A stretch of 64,000 bases of DNA, from contig OY978528.1 in assembly GCA_963854835.1 (NCBI GenBank), positions 39,113,960-39,177,959 of the forward strand, in the 5' to 3' direction. This document shows positions 31,196-42,060 of this stretch, piece after piece (the stretch's first letter is position 1; each line of letters begins with the position of its first letter). Both the position numbers and the translations under genes were made by a program. The notes beneath the pieces were generated by a model, which saw nothing but the letters and a program-made list of their open reading frames with translations, had not been told where the DNA came from and did not search any database. This DNA is from Megamerina dolium (Eukaryota; Arthropoda; Insecta; Diptera; Megamerinidae).

Positions 31196-31272
31196 ACGCT
31201 GTAGTTGTGAAATGTGAATGATGGGGCAACCTACTGTTGGAGTCAGTTCACGCCCCGCTGAACTGACTCGAT

Positions 31273-32592
31273 TTAGTTTAACGATGGATTTGTGTTAGTG
31301 GAGCGATCTCTATCCACCTTATTCTCCTTCTTTTGTCTTCCTGGAGAATTCGATCTTGATCGCTTTCGTCGTAGACGGCAGTCACGCGCCATGTGTCCTG
31401 GATTCTCGCAAATAAAGCACTTACCATTAAATTTGATTTCGCGTCGACCTGTTGTTCTTCCTTCAGGCTTCACTACTGACTTAACTGCCTGACACACTGC
31501 TTCAACCAGATCTGATGTTTCTGCCTGTAGTTGGCGTACACGTGGCACTGGTCGACACATTAAACTGGCGGCTTCATATGTCAAGGCACTACTGACCGTT
31601 TCGGCATATGTATTCCTGGGTGACATGACTAGGGCACGCTTTGTCTCTCCATCACGTATGCCATCTATGAATGCCTCTATTTCTATTTTTTCGACGAACT
31701 CTTCCGAATTACCGGAGAACGCTAGATGACATAAGCGCTCAATATCGGAAGCGAATTTCTGAAGGCTCTCATTACTGATGACTTGTAATTGACTCTTGTA
31801 TTCATTTCCATATTTTCGCTGGAGTGTGTCCATCAGTGACTGATAGCTACCACGATCTTTCTCTGGAATCATCTGTAACACCTCGGAAGCATTACCTTTT
31901 AATGCGACTATTAAAGCAGCAGTCTTGTCGCTATCATCCCATTGATTCTTCGAAGCGGTTGTCTCGAATTGAAGCTTGAAGATATTGAATGACGTTTGAT
32001 TGTGCTTGAATCTCGAATCACTGATGTGGCTGGTCCATTTATTTTTAGTTGGTTGAGATCGTGCTGTAATTTCTCGAACTTATCTTCCAAATCATCTACA
32101 TGTTCCTTCAGATCTGTAACCTTTTCATTAACGGCTCCGGAAATTTCATCTACATGTTCTTTTGGTTCTGCAACTTTCTCATTAATAGCCCCAGAAATTT
32201 CTTGAAGTTTGTAGTTAATTGTCTTCTGGAATTCTCCAATGAAGTTTTCTTGGCGAGACGAACCTTCTTGGATTTCCATACGCAATTCAGTCGAATTTTC
32301 TTGAAGCTTGGAGTCAATGCGAGACGCATTTTCTTGTAACTTCGCATTAATTCCTTGCAGTTGCTGCTGCTGTTGTTGCATTCGAATCTATTTTGCTCTC
32401 TTCCTCAGCGTGCACAACTGCTTGTATATCGGCTTCCTCGAAGAACTCATGTTCTTCTACATTAATTCCCTTAGCCTCCATAGCTTGCCTCAGCCTCACC
32501 AGCAGTTCCGCCTTTGCACCTGATGACGATAGATTCATCTCTACCAACAGCTTTTTAAGCTGGTCCACTTTTAGTTGGTCAATTTTCACCAT
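31273..32592 (-). pseudogene. Gypsy gag with SAP domain and zinc knuckle
   Basis: Three frames: 32592-32347 (SAP-type motif: LKVDQLKKLLVEMNLSSSG and KAELLVRLRQAM), 32381-31911 (coiled coil with repeated EISGAVNEKV/KEHVD units) and 31881-31273 (capsid-like region, then zinc knuckle CFICENPGHMARDC). A SAP fold (a small DNA-binding helix pair) at the N-terminus of a gag protein is unusual but occurs in some insect gypsy lineages. The frame changes at about 32370 and 31900 disrupt the protein. Confidence 0.8.
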
Positions 32593-32599
32593 CTTTACA

Positions 32600-32619
32600 G
32601 AATCCCACTTCTGACACCA
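32600..32619 (-). promoter_or_regulatory. Gypsy primer binding site (tRNA-Leu)
   Basis: The plus-strand 20-mer GAATCCCACTTCTGACACCA equals the 3' end of an insect tRNA-Leu including CCA, as I recall that tRNA. The element's minus-strand RNA would therefore pair with it. The site sits two bases inside the 5' LTR, as expected. Confidence 0.85.
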
Positions 32620-32621
32620 AT

Positions 32622-33059
32622 TGTTACGTTTTTATTCTGTGAACGTTTAATTCTATTTGAATTACCTTGTTCGATCACTGGGTTCTGTTAATAATCACTG
32701 CAACACTTGTTTTATACAACTATATACAGCAACAATTTATTTAATAAACTCTATTTACAATCAACTCTGTTTATAATCAACTATTTACAATAACACTTTA
32801 ATGTACTAGCAACTTTTGCCTCTGTATAGATGTTTGCGCAGTCACGATCGGAATTCGATTAATTCTCACTTCTCAACACTCGCTCTATTTATACTCTGTT
32901 GGCAACACCCCAGAATCTTCCTTTATCGAGATTCTTCTCTTCCTTTCTCGTTGGCTTGTTCTGGTTATCGCTTATTTCTTTTTGTTGACATTCATGTCGA
33001 TGCTGCCAATAGTGTCAGTCACAATAGTGATGAGTAACCAACTATCGATACTCGTTACA
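32622..33059 (-). repeat. Gypsy 5' LTR
   Basis: 438 bp, differing from the LTR at 22713-23150 at two positions (near 22735/32644 and 22773/32682). The TATAAATAG motif on the minus strand at about 32893-32885 would drive element transcription. Confidence 0.92.
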
Positions 33060-33246
33060 ATATTGATAATATTTCAAATATTTCATACATAAAGAAAAAA
33101 TAAAAATGAAAATGATTGCGATTAATCAAAATTCTGATTAATCGAATAATTTCAATTTTGATAAATCTTAATTTTGATCAAGCGAATTGATGTCGAATAA
33201 TTTAATTAATCAGACTTTTTGAACAAACAATTAATTGCACAACCCT
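33060..33246. mobile_element. hAT-like MITE, right half
   Basis: Partner of 22577-22712. It begins with ATAT (gypsy target duplication), is rich in GATTAATC motifs and ends TGTTTGTTCA-type inverse plus TTGCACAACCCTA. Together the halves form a MITE of about 320 bp. Confidence 0.7.
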
Positions 33247-34667
33247 AATATAGAACGCTTCTTATTGATGTTATCGCTTCAACGTCTAAAAATTTGTGAG
33301 CATAGTTGTCATAATCGGAACACATTGGACATAGAACATAGATGCGCCGATTTTTAAATTTGGATTGGATTTTCGGAGCAAAACTTCCATCACTTTCTTA
33401 CTGCCTACTTTTCTACCTATCTCGCTCGCACAGTTGCGTCTGGGCAGGCCAATGTGAACAGGCACTAAGGAAACCATTCATACGCATTGGCTACAGTAAG
33501 CAATCTCACTACTGATTTTTGTAACCAGACACAGCAATTATATTTATTTTTATTTCATCATTATTCAGTGCAGTTTGTTGCTTTCATAGCCACCCTGGTT
33601 AAAATAAAATCTTAGTGATGTGATTAATGAAGTCCTCTTTTAAATTTAGTTTACGGTGGTTATTACCGATAATTTATTATGAATCCTTGCTGTCGAATGC
33701 GGATATTACAATTGTTCGCTGTTGAGGAATGCGTACAGGGAGAAGAATTAATAATGCATTTCAAATTTATTTTTGATTTATTTTATCTTTATATTAGCTA
33801 ACGTTGCATTGGTAATGGAATTTAAGAAAAAAGTTTGTGACAGCTGGTAACGTAGTGCTTTTGAAATTTTTCGTTTTATTTACATTTCATTCTTTTCAAT
33901 TATCGTGGTGATTTATTAGTGATTTGACGATGGCAAACTGCTTTCTATCATGAGAACCATATTTTATAAGCACTTTTTGTTAATTTTCAAATAACTTTAC
34001 TAACTATATTTCGTAATAAAACCATTAATAATCGCACTACTTTTCAATAGTACTTTTCACAGTTCTTGTTTTTTTTTGTACCGTATCTCTTCACTTGATA
34101 GCAAACAAACATGGCGCCAAAAAGTGACATGCCGCCAGAAAATTTTTTTTCTGGATTAGTTGTGTGACCTTCTCTAATTGGTCCATGCAGCAAACAACAT
34201 TTTAACTGAGTAAGTATTCATTTTGGAATTCAATTTTCGTTTTGTATTGAAGCAATTAAAATTATCGTATAACCCTGTTCACGTTAGCTACATTGTACCG
34301 ACTCTTTATGGCGTAAGTGCCAATTTCACATCAAAAAGTGTCAAAATCAATATGAAAGTTTTGGATTTATTTGTATCATGTTACTTTTCCCATTCCCACT
34401 TTCTTTCTTAAATCTGCTACAATGCATGAATTCAGCTTTGCCCAAGCAAACCTGTTTAGCTTAAGTGATATGTTCGATTCATCAGAAAATAATTAGAACT
34501 AACCGCTTTCATTCCTCACTATTGCTGATTTCTCAACACATTCATTACATTAATTTGACATCAAACATAGCATTGAATCGAGTTGACTCCATTTTGTCTA
34601 TCTCGAGCTATCGAGTACAAAATATTCGAATAGTCACATCACTAAAAACATGTTTGAATTAATGTTG
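33247..34667. other. Intergenic, no gene seen
   Basis: AT-rich DNA without a recognisable coding exon or repeat. Short frames (33286-33477 minus, 34223-34411 plus, 34465-34662 plus) have no family resemblance. Confidence 0.5.
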
Positions 34668-34668
34668 C

Positions 34669-34737
<69 letters not shown>
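34668..34737. repeat. TA microsatellite, left of Tc1
   Basis: About 68 bp of (AT)n, continued as TATATATATACATATAC on the right side of the Tc1 element (36389-36405). Tc1 elements insert at TA, so this array was the target. Confidence 0.9.
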
Positions 34738-34740
<3 letters not shown>

Positions 34741-36388
34741 TGGCTCCCAGCTTATTTCGTACAGTGACATTTTAAAAATTGCTGCAGTCGTAATTCCTAA
34801 TATAGCAAAAATTTGAACAAAATATAAATGCCATTTTAGAAAGGAAGGTTTGTTTTTTATTTTCCAAAATTTACTTTTTCAAAATTTTAGTGTTTGACAC
34901 TATAAAAAAATAAAATAAGAAAAAAATAGGAAAATTCATGTCACAGCTTATTTCGTACAGTCTCTTTAAGTTCAAACTAAAAACAAAGTAAGTTGATTTT
35001 AATATTTAGTTGACATCCCTTAGCGTTAATGACAGCCTGGAGTCTATTTGGCATTGAATCCACCAATTTTTGAGTGATGTCTGGTGTGATTTTTTTCCAT
35101 TCTTCCATCAGTACCTTCTTTAGGTCTTGCTTATTAGAAATCTTGTGTGTTCTTATTTTATTGTCCAAAATAGACCAAAGATTTTCAATCACATTCATGT
35201 CAGGTGACTGTGGTGGTGGAGGCATCAAGTGTGGGCAGTTCCAAATAAGCCAAGATTGCACAATCCCAGATTTATGTTTTGGGTCATTATCTTGGTAGTA
35301 CCGAAATTCTTCCCGCAAACCCAGTTTGTCTGCACTTTGAAGTAAATTGTTTTTCAGAATCTCGAGGTACTTCATTTTGTCCATTGTTTCCTCAATAAAA
35401 ACCAATTCACCTACTCCGGCTGCTGACATACAGGCCCAAACCATCACGCTACCGCCACCATGCTTCACTGTGGGCTTAAGGTTCTCCTTGTTTAGCTCGG
35501 TATTCGCTTTACGCCAAACATATGACATTCCGTCCGAGCCAAAAATATTAAACTTAGACTCATCCGCGAAAATAACGGTATTCCAGAACGCAGGAGTATT
35601 AATAATATGCTCTTTGGCGAAGTCAAGTCGGCGTTGTATATTCATTTTCGAAATGAATGGTTTCTTTCGGGCTACTCGACCGTTCAAGTCATGATTGCGC
35701 AGCACACGTCGGACAGTTTCAGCACTGGATGATTTTCCAATTTCACGCTGAACCTCTGCAGCCAACTTCGGAGCGGATAACTTTGGATTTTTCTTAATTT
35801 TTCGTACAATATAACGCTCGTCTGAAGCGTTGAAAATCTTATTAGGTGCTTCTCTGCCCTTGTTCTCCAACCGATTTTCGCGAACGAAGCGTTGAATGAT
35901 GTATTGGACAGTTGAGGCACTTAAATTTGTCATTTCAGCAATTTTTCGCACACTCTGACCTTTCCTAAAATGGTTAATTACCAGTTTACGCTGTTCCATC
36001 GTTGTACGACGACCCATAACGCTAAATGTTTAATTTACAGCACTTTAACTATTTAAAATAATAATAATAAAAATTGTTATAATAGTTAAAAAGGTCCAAA
36101 AACTCATACAATTCAAAAAAACTTTGTAACTGCGCGGCAGAATGAAACTTACTTACATTGAAGTTTGTGTACGAAATAAGATGTGAGCTGAAAATCAGCT
36201 GATCAATAGTTTTTCTCTCTTGCATGACAAAAAGAACAATTTTTGGGGTTCCCCGTTTTCTTATTAGGTTTACTAAACACATACATAGACATCTACATTC
36301 AAAACTTATTGATAAGTTTTTTAGTTTCGATGTTACAGCCATGTACATAAAAATATATACACTGTACGAAATAAGCTGTGAGCCACTG
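34738..36388 (-). mobile_element. Tc1-type DNA transposon, apparently complete
   Basis: 1651 bp between TA dinucleotides. The outer inverted repeats are about 29 bp (CAGTGGCTC-C/A-CAGCTTATTTCGTACAGTG). A second copy of the core lies inside each end (34941-34960 and 36168-36190), giving an IR/DR layout with about 200 bp spacing like that of Sleeping Beauty or Minos. Between them a full transposase frame is open. This copy could be autonomous. The truncated relative is at 13812-14903. Confidence 0.93.
34977..36017 (-). CDS. Tc1 transposase, DD34E, intact
   Basis: 346 residues, a normal Tc1 length. The N-terminal paired-like DNA-binding domain starts MGRRTTMEQRKLVINHF, with a helix-turn-helix at about 20-50 (VRKIAEMTNLSASTVQYII) and a second one at about 75-115. 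The DDE domain has the first Asp in FADESKFNIFGSDG (about residue 148), the second in QDNDPKH and the Glu in NVIENLW. Exactly 34 residues lie between the second Asp and the Glu, so DD34E. A glycine-rich HGGGSVMVWAC box lies between. No stop or frameshift is seen. The enzyme would cut and paste the element at TA sites. Confidence 0.93.
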   Translation of the reverse strand: MGRRTTMEQRKLVINHFRKGQSVRKIAEMTNLSASTVQYIIQRFVRENRLENKGREAPNKIFNASDERYIVRKIKKNPKLSAPKLAAEVQREIGKSSSAETVRRVLRNHDLNGRVARKKPFISKMNIQRRLDFAKEHIINTPAFWNTVIFADESKFNIFGSDGMSYVWRKANTELNKENLKPTVKHGGGSVMVWACMSAAGVGELVFIEETMDKMKYLEILKNNLLQSADKLGLREEFRYYQDNDPKHKSGIVQSWLIWNCPHLMPPPPQSPDMNVIENLWSILDNKIRTHKISNKQDLKKVLMEEWKKITPDITQKLVDSMPNRLQAVINAKGCQLNIKINLLCF

Positions 36389-36566
36389 TATATATATATA
36401 TACATATACAAATTTTTTTACATTACATTTGATCCCTCCTCAATTTAATAAATTGAGAACGTTCTTATGAGTAGGAACACGTATACTATTCGGTCGGGCA
36501 TTTGTAGCGCGCAAAATTTTGTTTTTTTTTTTCAAATTAAAGATATTGACATAAGCAGAAGTCAGT
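36389..36566 (+). promoter_or_regulatory. Upstream region of scf-like gene
   Basis: Only 178 bp separate the Tc1 end from the scf start codon. The stretch contains the rest of the TA array, an imperfect hairpin (TCAATTTAATAAATTGAGA at 36438-36456) and a T-run. The promoter or 5' UTR has probably been displaced or shortened by the transposon, unless a further 5' exon lies beyond it. Confidence 0.4.
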
Positions 36567-37553
36567 ATGTGTAGGATCAGTTACTCAATTGTTCTAGCAT
36601 TGGTGGCCAGTGCAGTATTTGTCAACGCAATACCAAAACCAGATGAAGAAAAACCAATTCACAATCCATTGGAACATGATTCTGAACACGTCGGTCATTT
36701 CGAAGGTGGCCTTCATAATGTACAGTATGACCATGAAGCATTTTTAGGTAAAGATGAAGCAAGAGAATTTGATGAATTAGCACCAGAGGAAAGTAAACAT
36801 AGATTGGGACTAATCGTCGACCGCATCGATGAAGATAAAGATGGTTTTGTAACTTTATCAGAGCTGAAAAAATGGATTCAGTATACACAACGTCGTTACA
36901 TAGACGAGGATGTAAGTCGCGTGTGGAAACAGCATAATACTGATAACAATGATACTATTAGTTGGGAGGTTTACCGCAAAAATGTATATGGCTTTATGGA
37001 TGATTTAGATAAGGATGAGTTGGAACGAGAGGAAAATGGTATATCATATAAGAATATGAAATCTAGAGAACGTCGTCGTTGGGGTACTGCTGATCAAGAT
37101 TTGGATGATGCTCTTAATCGTGAAGAATTCACAGCCTTTCTACATCCTGAAGATCATCCAACTATGCGTGATGTGGTGTTAACTGAGACAATAGAAGACA
37201 TAGACAAAGACAAAGATGGTAAAATTTCGGTGGAGGAATATATTGGTGACATGTATCGTGCTTCCGAACCCGATGAAGAAGAACCCGAATGGGTGACAAG
37301 TGAACGAGAGGCATTCTCTAAATTTCGCGATATCGACGGGGATGGATATCTTGATCGAGAGGAAGTGCGTGCATGGGTTGTACCAAAAGATTTCGATCAT
37401 GCCGAGAGTGAAGCTAAACATTTGGTTTTTGAAGCTGATGTTGATGGCGATGAGAAATTAACCAAAGAGGAGATTATTGATAAATATGACGTGTTCGTGG
37501 GTTCACAAGCTACAGATTTTGGTGAAGCGTTAGCGCGACACGATGAATTTTAA
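36567..37553 (+). CDS. scf: Calumenin/reticulocalbin-type ER Ca2+-binding protein (CREC family)
   Basis: Single open frame of 328 residues. A signal peptide of about 21 residues (hydrophobic 6-20) and a C-terminal HDEF place it in the ER lumen or secretory pathway. Six EF-hand loops are visible, starting at about D88, N124, D176, D213, D255 and D291. Loop 2 begins with Asn instead of Asp, and loop 3 lacks the central Gly, so these may bind Ca2+ weakly. HDEF and the acidic EF-hand array match the CREC family; in Drosophila the member known as supercoiling factor (scf) is the nearest I recognise. CREC proteins act as low-affinity Ca2+ buffers and chaperone partners. An intact Tc1 transposon lies 178 bp upstream. 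Confidence 0.88.
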   Translation: MCRISYSIVLALVASAVFVNAIPKPDEEKPIHNPLEHDSEHVGHFEGGLHNVQYDHEAFLGKDEAREFDELAPEESKHRLGLIVDRIDEDKDGFVTLSELKKWIQYTQRRYIDEDVSRVWKQHNTDNNDTISWEVYRKNVYGFMDDLDKDELEREENGISYKNMKSRERRRWGTADQDLDDALNREEFTAFLHPEDHPTMRDVVLTETIEDIDKDKDGKISVEEYIGDMYRASEPDEEEPEWVTSEREAFSKFRDIDGDGYLDREEVRAWVVPKDFDHAESEAKHLVFEADVDGDEKLTKEEIIDKYDVFVGSQATDFGEALARHDEF

Positions 37554-38832
37554 AGAATATCTAAGTATATATTATCTCAAACGTGTTCTGCACAATCTCT
37601 TCCATATACCAACGAGATTAGCTAGTATGCTACTAGTTTTTATCTAGCATATAAGACGATTGATTGGCTTTTCTACTCACTCTCATTAGCAATCTCTTAC
37701 TTAATGTATATATACATACAAAGTATTGATGAATTTTTTATTAGATTTAAGCTCAAGCTAGGGAAAGAATTATGTACGTTCTTATCACTATTACATGAAT
37801 ATATGCCAAAAATGAAAATATATACATACATAAATATGTATATTTGACTTTTGCTTTGTAACAACAATTGTGTATATGTGTATATTTTTCCATAAATAAA
37901 TATAAATGCGGATAAAATGAAATAAATTTGATTTGTTTAAAAACAGCATAAGGTTATCACAAGCAACATCATTGGGGCACGTCATCGACTTGAATTTCCT
38001 CATTTTGTCGTTGACACCACGCAATACTTCCAGAATGTTTAAGCTAAGATTAGTTTTTGCTGAGATAAGCAGAAGCTGACAATTTTGTTATTGTATACAC
38101 AGTTGATAAAACAATAAACATTGTAAAGGAAAAAAAATGAGACAAAAAATATTTAAAAAATGGGGCGAATCTAAATTCATTTAAATTGTGCTTGTATATT
38201 ATGTATATGCATTATCTACCCGGCGCGAAAATGGCAGCAGCAGTAAGAAAAAAGGTAAACGAATCTCCCAATGAAGTTTTAATATTAAGGTTCATAAGGA
38301 ATTCATGCAGGCTTATCAATATTATTTTCTTCCTCACTTTTTTCCATATATTTAACACATCACATCTTGGCAAGCAGTAGTCATTCTGCAGTCGATTTTG
38401 CTCATGAAATACTCACTTTCTTACTGTGTATGTGTACAAATACAATACTAATGACGACATGTCTGTTCAAATGCCGTGCCGGTTCGTCAAGAAATAAGCG
38501 GAAAATGTGTATACCATACACACATATATTCATTTGTTGTTCACATGCACTTGTACAAAGATGTTTTTGTTTATATAAAAATATACGAAACGCCATATTC
38601 GCGCATTTATTTTTAGTCTATTTAGAATACTATTGATGTGGTTTAGTGGTGTTGAAAATATCACCTTACGAGTTAGATGTGTTGATACCTATGAAAGAAA
38701 ACCAATGCATTAAGACTTTCTATATATTTATTAAAGTTGCCATATACACTTATTAAATTTCATTACATATCCTCTATATTATTTTCACATCTGTATGTAT
38801 AAGAAGTATGCAAATGTGTCAATCAGTTCATA

Positions 38833-38888
<56 letters not shown>

Positions 38889-39701
38889 GTATATATTATA
38901 TTACTACGTATAAATTACACCTAAATCGCAAATACTCATTTATTTAACTCTTAAAGATTTTGTTTCGTTTTCAACACACACTTCTCAAACTACTTAATTT
39001 GATTTACTGTTCTTATGTTCTGCTTTCAGTTGATTTTTTTTCTTTTTATAAATATATTTTGTGTAATATAAATTGAGTCAAAAACCAAATATTCTAATTG
39101 AAATTAATGCACATGACAAACATTTACACACGATAAAATAACACAAAGTTAGATATTAGTTACAAAACAGCAGTAATAATCAAAAAATTGCATTATCATA
39201 CTAATTCTAAGAACGTGTATAAAGAATTAATAAGAGCACAGCATTGTATACAAGTTTGGAGAAAAAAAATTACACTAATATAAGCGAAGCGAATTAGTCA
39301 TTATATAGTAAATGATAGTGCCAAAAATGTGATGTGATCCCGATCTGACAATAGACATTGTATAAATGGAGCATTTCGCAAGTACAAAAATTTCCTTAAT
39401 AGATTGCATTACATGTTTTAGTAACGTTCAATTAATGCTGCATAGAGATGAATAGACGATGAATGACATGAATGCATGTTGGTCCATGTATGCAGCTAGC
39501 AGTGCTGTTAGAACCAATATGCGACATACAAAGAATATTTATTAATTTTATTTTTGGTTTGATTTCAGTTCAAGCTTTCGGCGTCAGCAAGACTTCTATG
39601 GACAAGTCGTTTCGCTTATGCTGTAATTGCTGCTGCTGCTGTGGCTGTTTTAGCATTTGATACAGACTTTTTGTTGTTGTTGTTTTGTTAAATGTAGCAA
39701 A
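37554..39701. other. 3' regions of scf (+) and Rac (-)
   Basis: Convergent 3' flanks. An AATAAA-type signal near 37893 would fit the scf transcript; TTTATT near 39537 and others would fit the minus-strand Rac mRNA. A TA microsatellite lies at about 38838-38888. I see no further gene; the frames at 37791-38024, 38186-38380 and 38367-38636 have no recognisable content. Confidence 0.5.
38838..38888. repeat. TA microsatellite
   Basis: About 50 bp of uninterrupted (AT)n in the region between scf and Rac. Confidence 0.9.
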
Positions 39702-40280
39702 TTAGAGCAGCGTGCATTTGCGTTTTGATTTTGGCTGCAGCACGGGACACAACACTGAACGAATGGCTTCATCGAATACTGTCTTCAGACCCTTCTGTGT
39801 TAATGCTGAACACTCCAAGTATTTGACGGCACCAATTTCCTTTGCCATGGCCAGACCTTGGGGATACGTAATGGGGGTAAGCTTCTTATCACGCAACTTC
39901 TCAATAGTGTTCTTATCGTCGCGCAAGTCAAGTTTAGTGCCCACCAATATAATGGGAGTGGTTGGGCAGTGATGACGTACCTCTGGATACCATTTGGCTC
40001 GCACATTCTCAAACGATGCCGGATTGACGAGCGAAAAGCAAATAAGGAAGACATCCGTTTGTGGATAGGAAAGCGGTCGGAGTCGGTCATAATCCTCTTG
40101 GCCAGCTGTATCCCATAGACCCAAATTGATGGGTTTTGCATCGACCATTACATTTGCCGAATAATTGTCGAACACGGTTGGAATATATTCGCCAGGAAAA
40201 GCATTTGTTGTATAGCTGATGAGTAGGCATGTCTTACCCACAGCACCATCTCCCACTACAACGCACTTAATGGCCTGCAT
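39702..40280 (-). CDS. Rac1: Rac small GTPase
   Basis: 192 residues, the exact length of animal Rac. P-loop GDGAVGKT (residues 10-17), switch I with YIPTVFDNY (effector Thr35), switch [15 protein letters not shown] (DTAG 57-60, Gln61), TKLD (115-118) and SAL (158-160) for guanine binding, a polybasic KSKRK tail and the CAAX box CTLL for geranylgeranylation. It would cycle between GTP and GDP to control actin, lamellipodia, phagocytosis and JNK signalling at the plasma membrane. The coding region has no intron. Drosophila has two almost identical Rac genes; whether this is the Rac1 or Rac2 orthologue cannot be told from the protein alone. Confidence 0.93.
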   Translation of the reverse strand: MQAIKCVVVGDGAVGKTCLLISYTTNAFPGEYIPTVFDNYSANVMVDAKPINLGLWDTAGQEDYDRLRPLSYPQTDVFLICFSLVNPASFENVRAKWYPEVRHHCPTTPIILVGTKLDLRDDKNTIEKLRDKKLTPITYPQGLAMAKEIGAVKYLECSALTQKGLKTVFDEAIRSVLCPVLQPKSKRKCTLL

Positions 40281-40617
40281 AACAAGAGATGTATATCTGC
40301 AGTGATAACCGTGTACAATTAATAAATGCCAATTAAATATTATATAGCCAAATTACGAAATTCCTCCTTTTGTTTGTTTAATGTGTTTTAATCAATTTAT
40401 TTCTCTATTTGTGCGTTTACTTCACTTTTTTCACCGACTACTATCTTTTTTACCAAATTGGTAAATTCTCAATAGAGAAATCACAGGCAGCGACAAACTA
40501 TACGTGTGTTCAGTGAATGCGTATCACGTAACGATTAATCATGCTCATTATGTTCATTGCATGGCACTATCAATGTTTTACTGTCAATGTTTTTCTATTT
40601 TTACTCTCTCGTCGAAT
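40281..40617 (-). promoter_or_regulatory. Upstream region of Rac
   Basis: Non-coding DNA between the Rac start codon and an RTE fragment. It includes the 5' UTR, probably with a non-coding first exon; CTGCAG at about 40310 could be an acceptor. A T-rich tract lies at 40420-40450. Confidence 0.35.
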
Positions 40618-41150
40618 AGGTCTTACGGTGAACGAGAGCAAGACGAAGTATCTAGTGTCAACAAACAAAGAGCCCCGGCGTCTTGGACAGCACATCACTG
40701 TTGACAACTACACCTTTGAAGTAGTAAGGGACTTTGTCTATCTTGGAACCAGCATTAACAGCAGTATTGATGTCAGCCTGGAGATAATGCGAAGGATCAC
40801 TCTTGGAAACAGGTGCTACTTTGGGCTAAGTAAGCAATTGAGAAGTGGAGCCCTCTCTCGAAGAACGAAAACTACACTCTACAAGTCTCTCATCATGTCT
40901 GTCCTTCCATATGGCATGGACAATTTCCGCCCCGAATGAGCGAATGCTTGGGGTTTTCGAGAGAAAAGTCCTACGCAAGATCTTAGGGCCTATTTGCGTT
41001 GGTGGCAAATACCGCATAATGTACAAGCATGAGCTGTACGAGCTGTATGCCGATATTGACAGTAAAGCGCATCAAAATCTAGCGGCTGCGCTATCTAGGT
41101 CATATCGAGCGAATGGAAGAACATGCTCCAGCTAAAAAGATGTTATATTC
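40618..41150 (+). mobile_element. RTE LINE fragment (RT thumb and C-terminus)
   Basis: Plus-strand fragment matching 17608-18140 of RTE copy A (starting GLTVNES and running through FVYLGTSINS to the LYADID segment), with frameshifts and a small deletion near 40915. It lies about 340 bp upstream of the Rac start codon. It may be the displaced C-terminal half of the fragment at 42060-42950. Confidence 0.85.
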
Positions 41151-41159
41151 GTTGCATTC

Positions 41160-42060
41160 GCTAGCAGAGAGAAAAATATACCAAAAAGTACAAGAACGCA
41201 AAACTAGCAAAAACTTGAAAGTTTCCCGAACAGCTGATTTCAGATACGAAATAAAAACTGAAAATAATTAAATGTTAATTGTTCTGCTGGAGTATTTCGA
41301 AAGGTTCAACCGGATAAGAAAGTGATAAGTTACAATTAATAAACTATGTCCATAGTGTAAAAAGATATATTTGTTTGAAATCGTAGATTTGAATTACCGC
41401 CAGAGCGTTATCCAGAAAAGTGGAAAAGAGTAGGAAACCATAAGTGCGTTCATGTACATTTCATGTCATTAAGAGAGTAAAAACAAATAACACTCTCAAT
41501 GTGAGAAAATGTACAGAAAGTACGCGAACGGAAACCTATCAAAAACTTGCAAATTGACAATCACTGTACGTAATTGACAGCTGGATTTTTTTTCTATAGA
41601 TGATGAAAATTGACGGCAAAAATTTTACTATCATAAACTATCAGCTCTCTTCAACTTTTACGCTGGCATTTTTGGATTCGTAAATAAAGTATGCGAACGC
41701 TTTTCTGTCGACAATTGTTGAAAGTTGTTAGTTAGTTTTCTGAAAGAACAACGACGGAAAGCAATGCTACTGAAGCGTTACCTGAAGAAGTTTCGTGACG
41801 CAGTGGTAAACAACTAGAAGATTTCATTCATACGGGCAGTGGAGAAATGCCAATGGGTATCCAACCACCCTACAAAATTTTTTATTTCGCAAGAAAGGGA
41901 TTTTGTAAACTTTTTCATTTAATAATTCTACTAAAGAAATTGGAATTTTTCGTTTCCTTGATTGTTTCGTTTGTTTGCGATCAACTGTTTTTCCTACTTA
42001 CAAGTTGTTGCTGGCATGAATTTGTCTATTAAAAATTTGCATTTCCCCTCAAATTGAAAT
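41160..42060. other. Intergenic, weak internal repeat
   Basis: No gene seen. Two loosely similar segments recur (around 41190-41215 and 41513-41555, both with AAAGTAC.AGAACG-like and CAAAAACTTG motifs), suggesting an old duplicated repeat. Confidence 0.4.

Larger units (their letters stand above)
22713..33059 (-). mobile_element. Full-length Ty3/gypsy retrotransposon interrupted by a jockey LINE
   Basis: Two 438-bp LTRs (22713-23150 and 32622-33059) differ at only two positions by eye and are flanked by a 4-bp duplication ATAT, so the insertion is young. Orientation is minus. From the 5' LTR at 33059 down come a tRNA-Leu primer binding site, gag with SAP and CCHC domains, protease, RT, RNase H, integrase, a polypurine tract and the 3' LTR. 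No envelope frame lies between integrase and LTR. Pol is broken by a 4.5-kb jockey insertion (25230-29750), single-base frameshifts and a deletion of about 28 bp. Without the jockey the element is about 5.8 kb. Confidence 0.93.
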
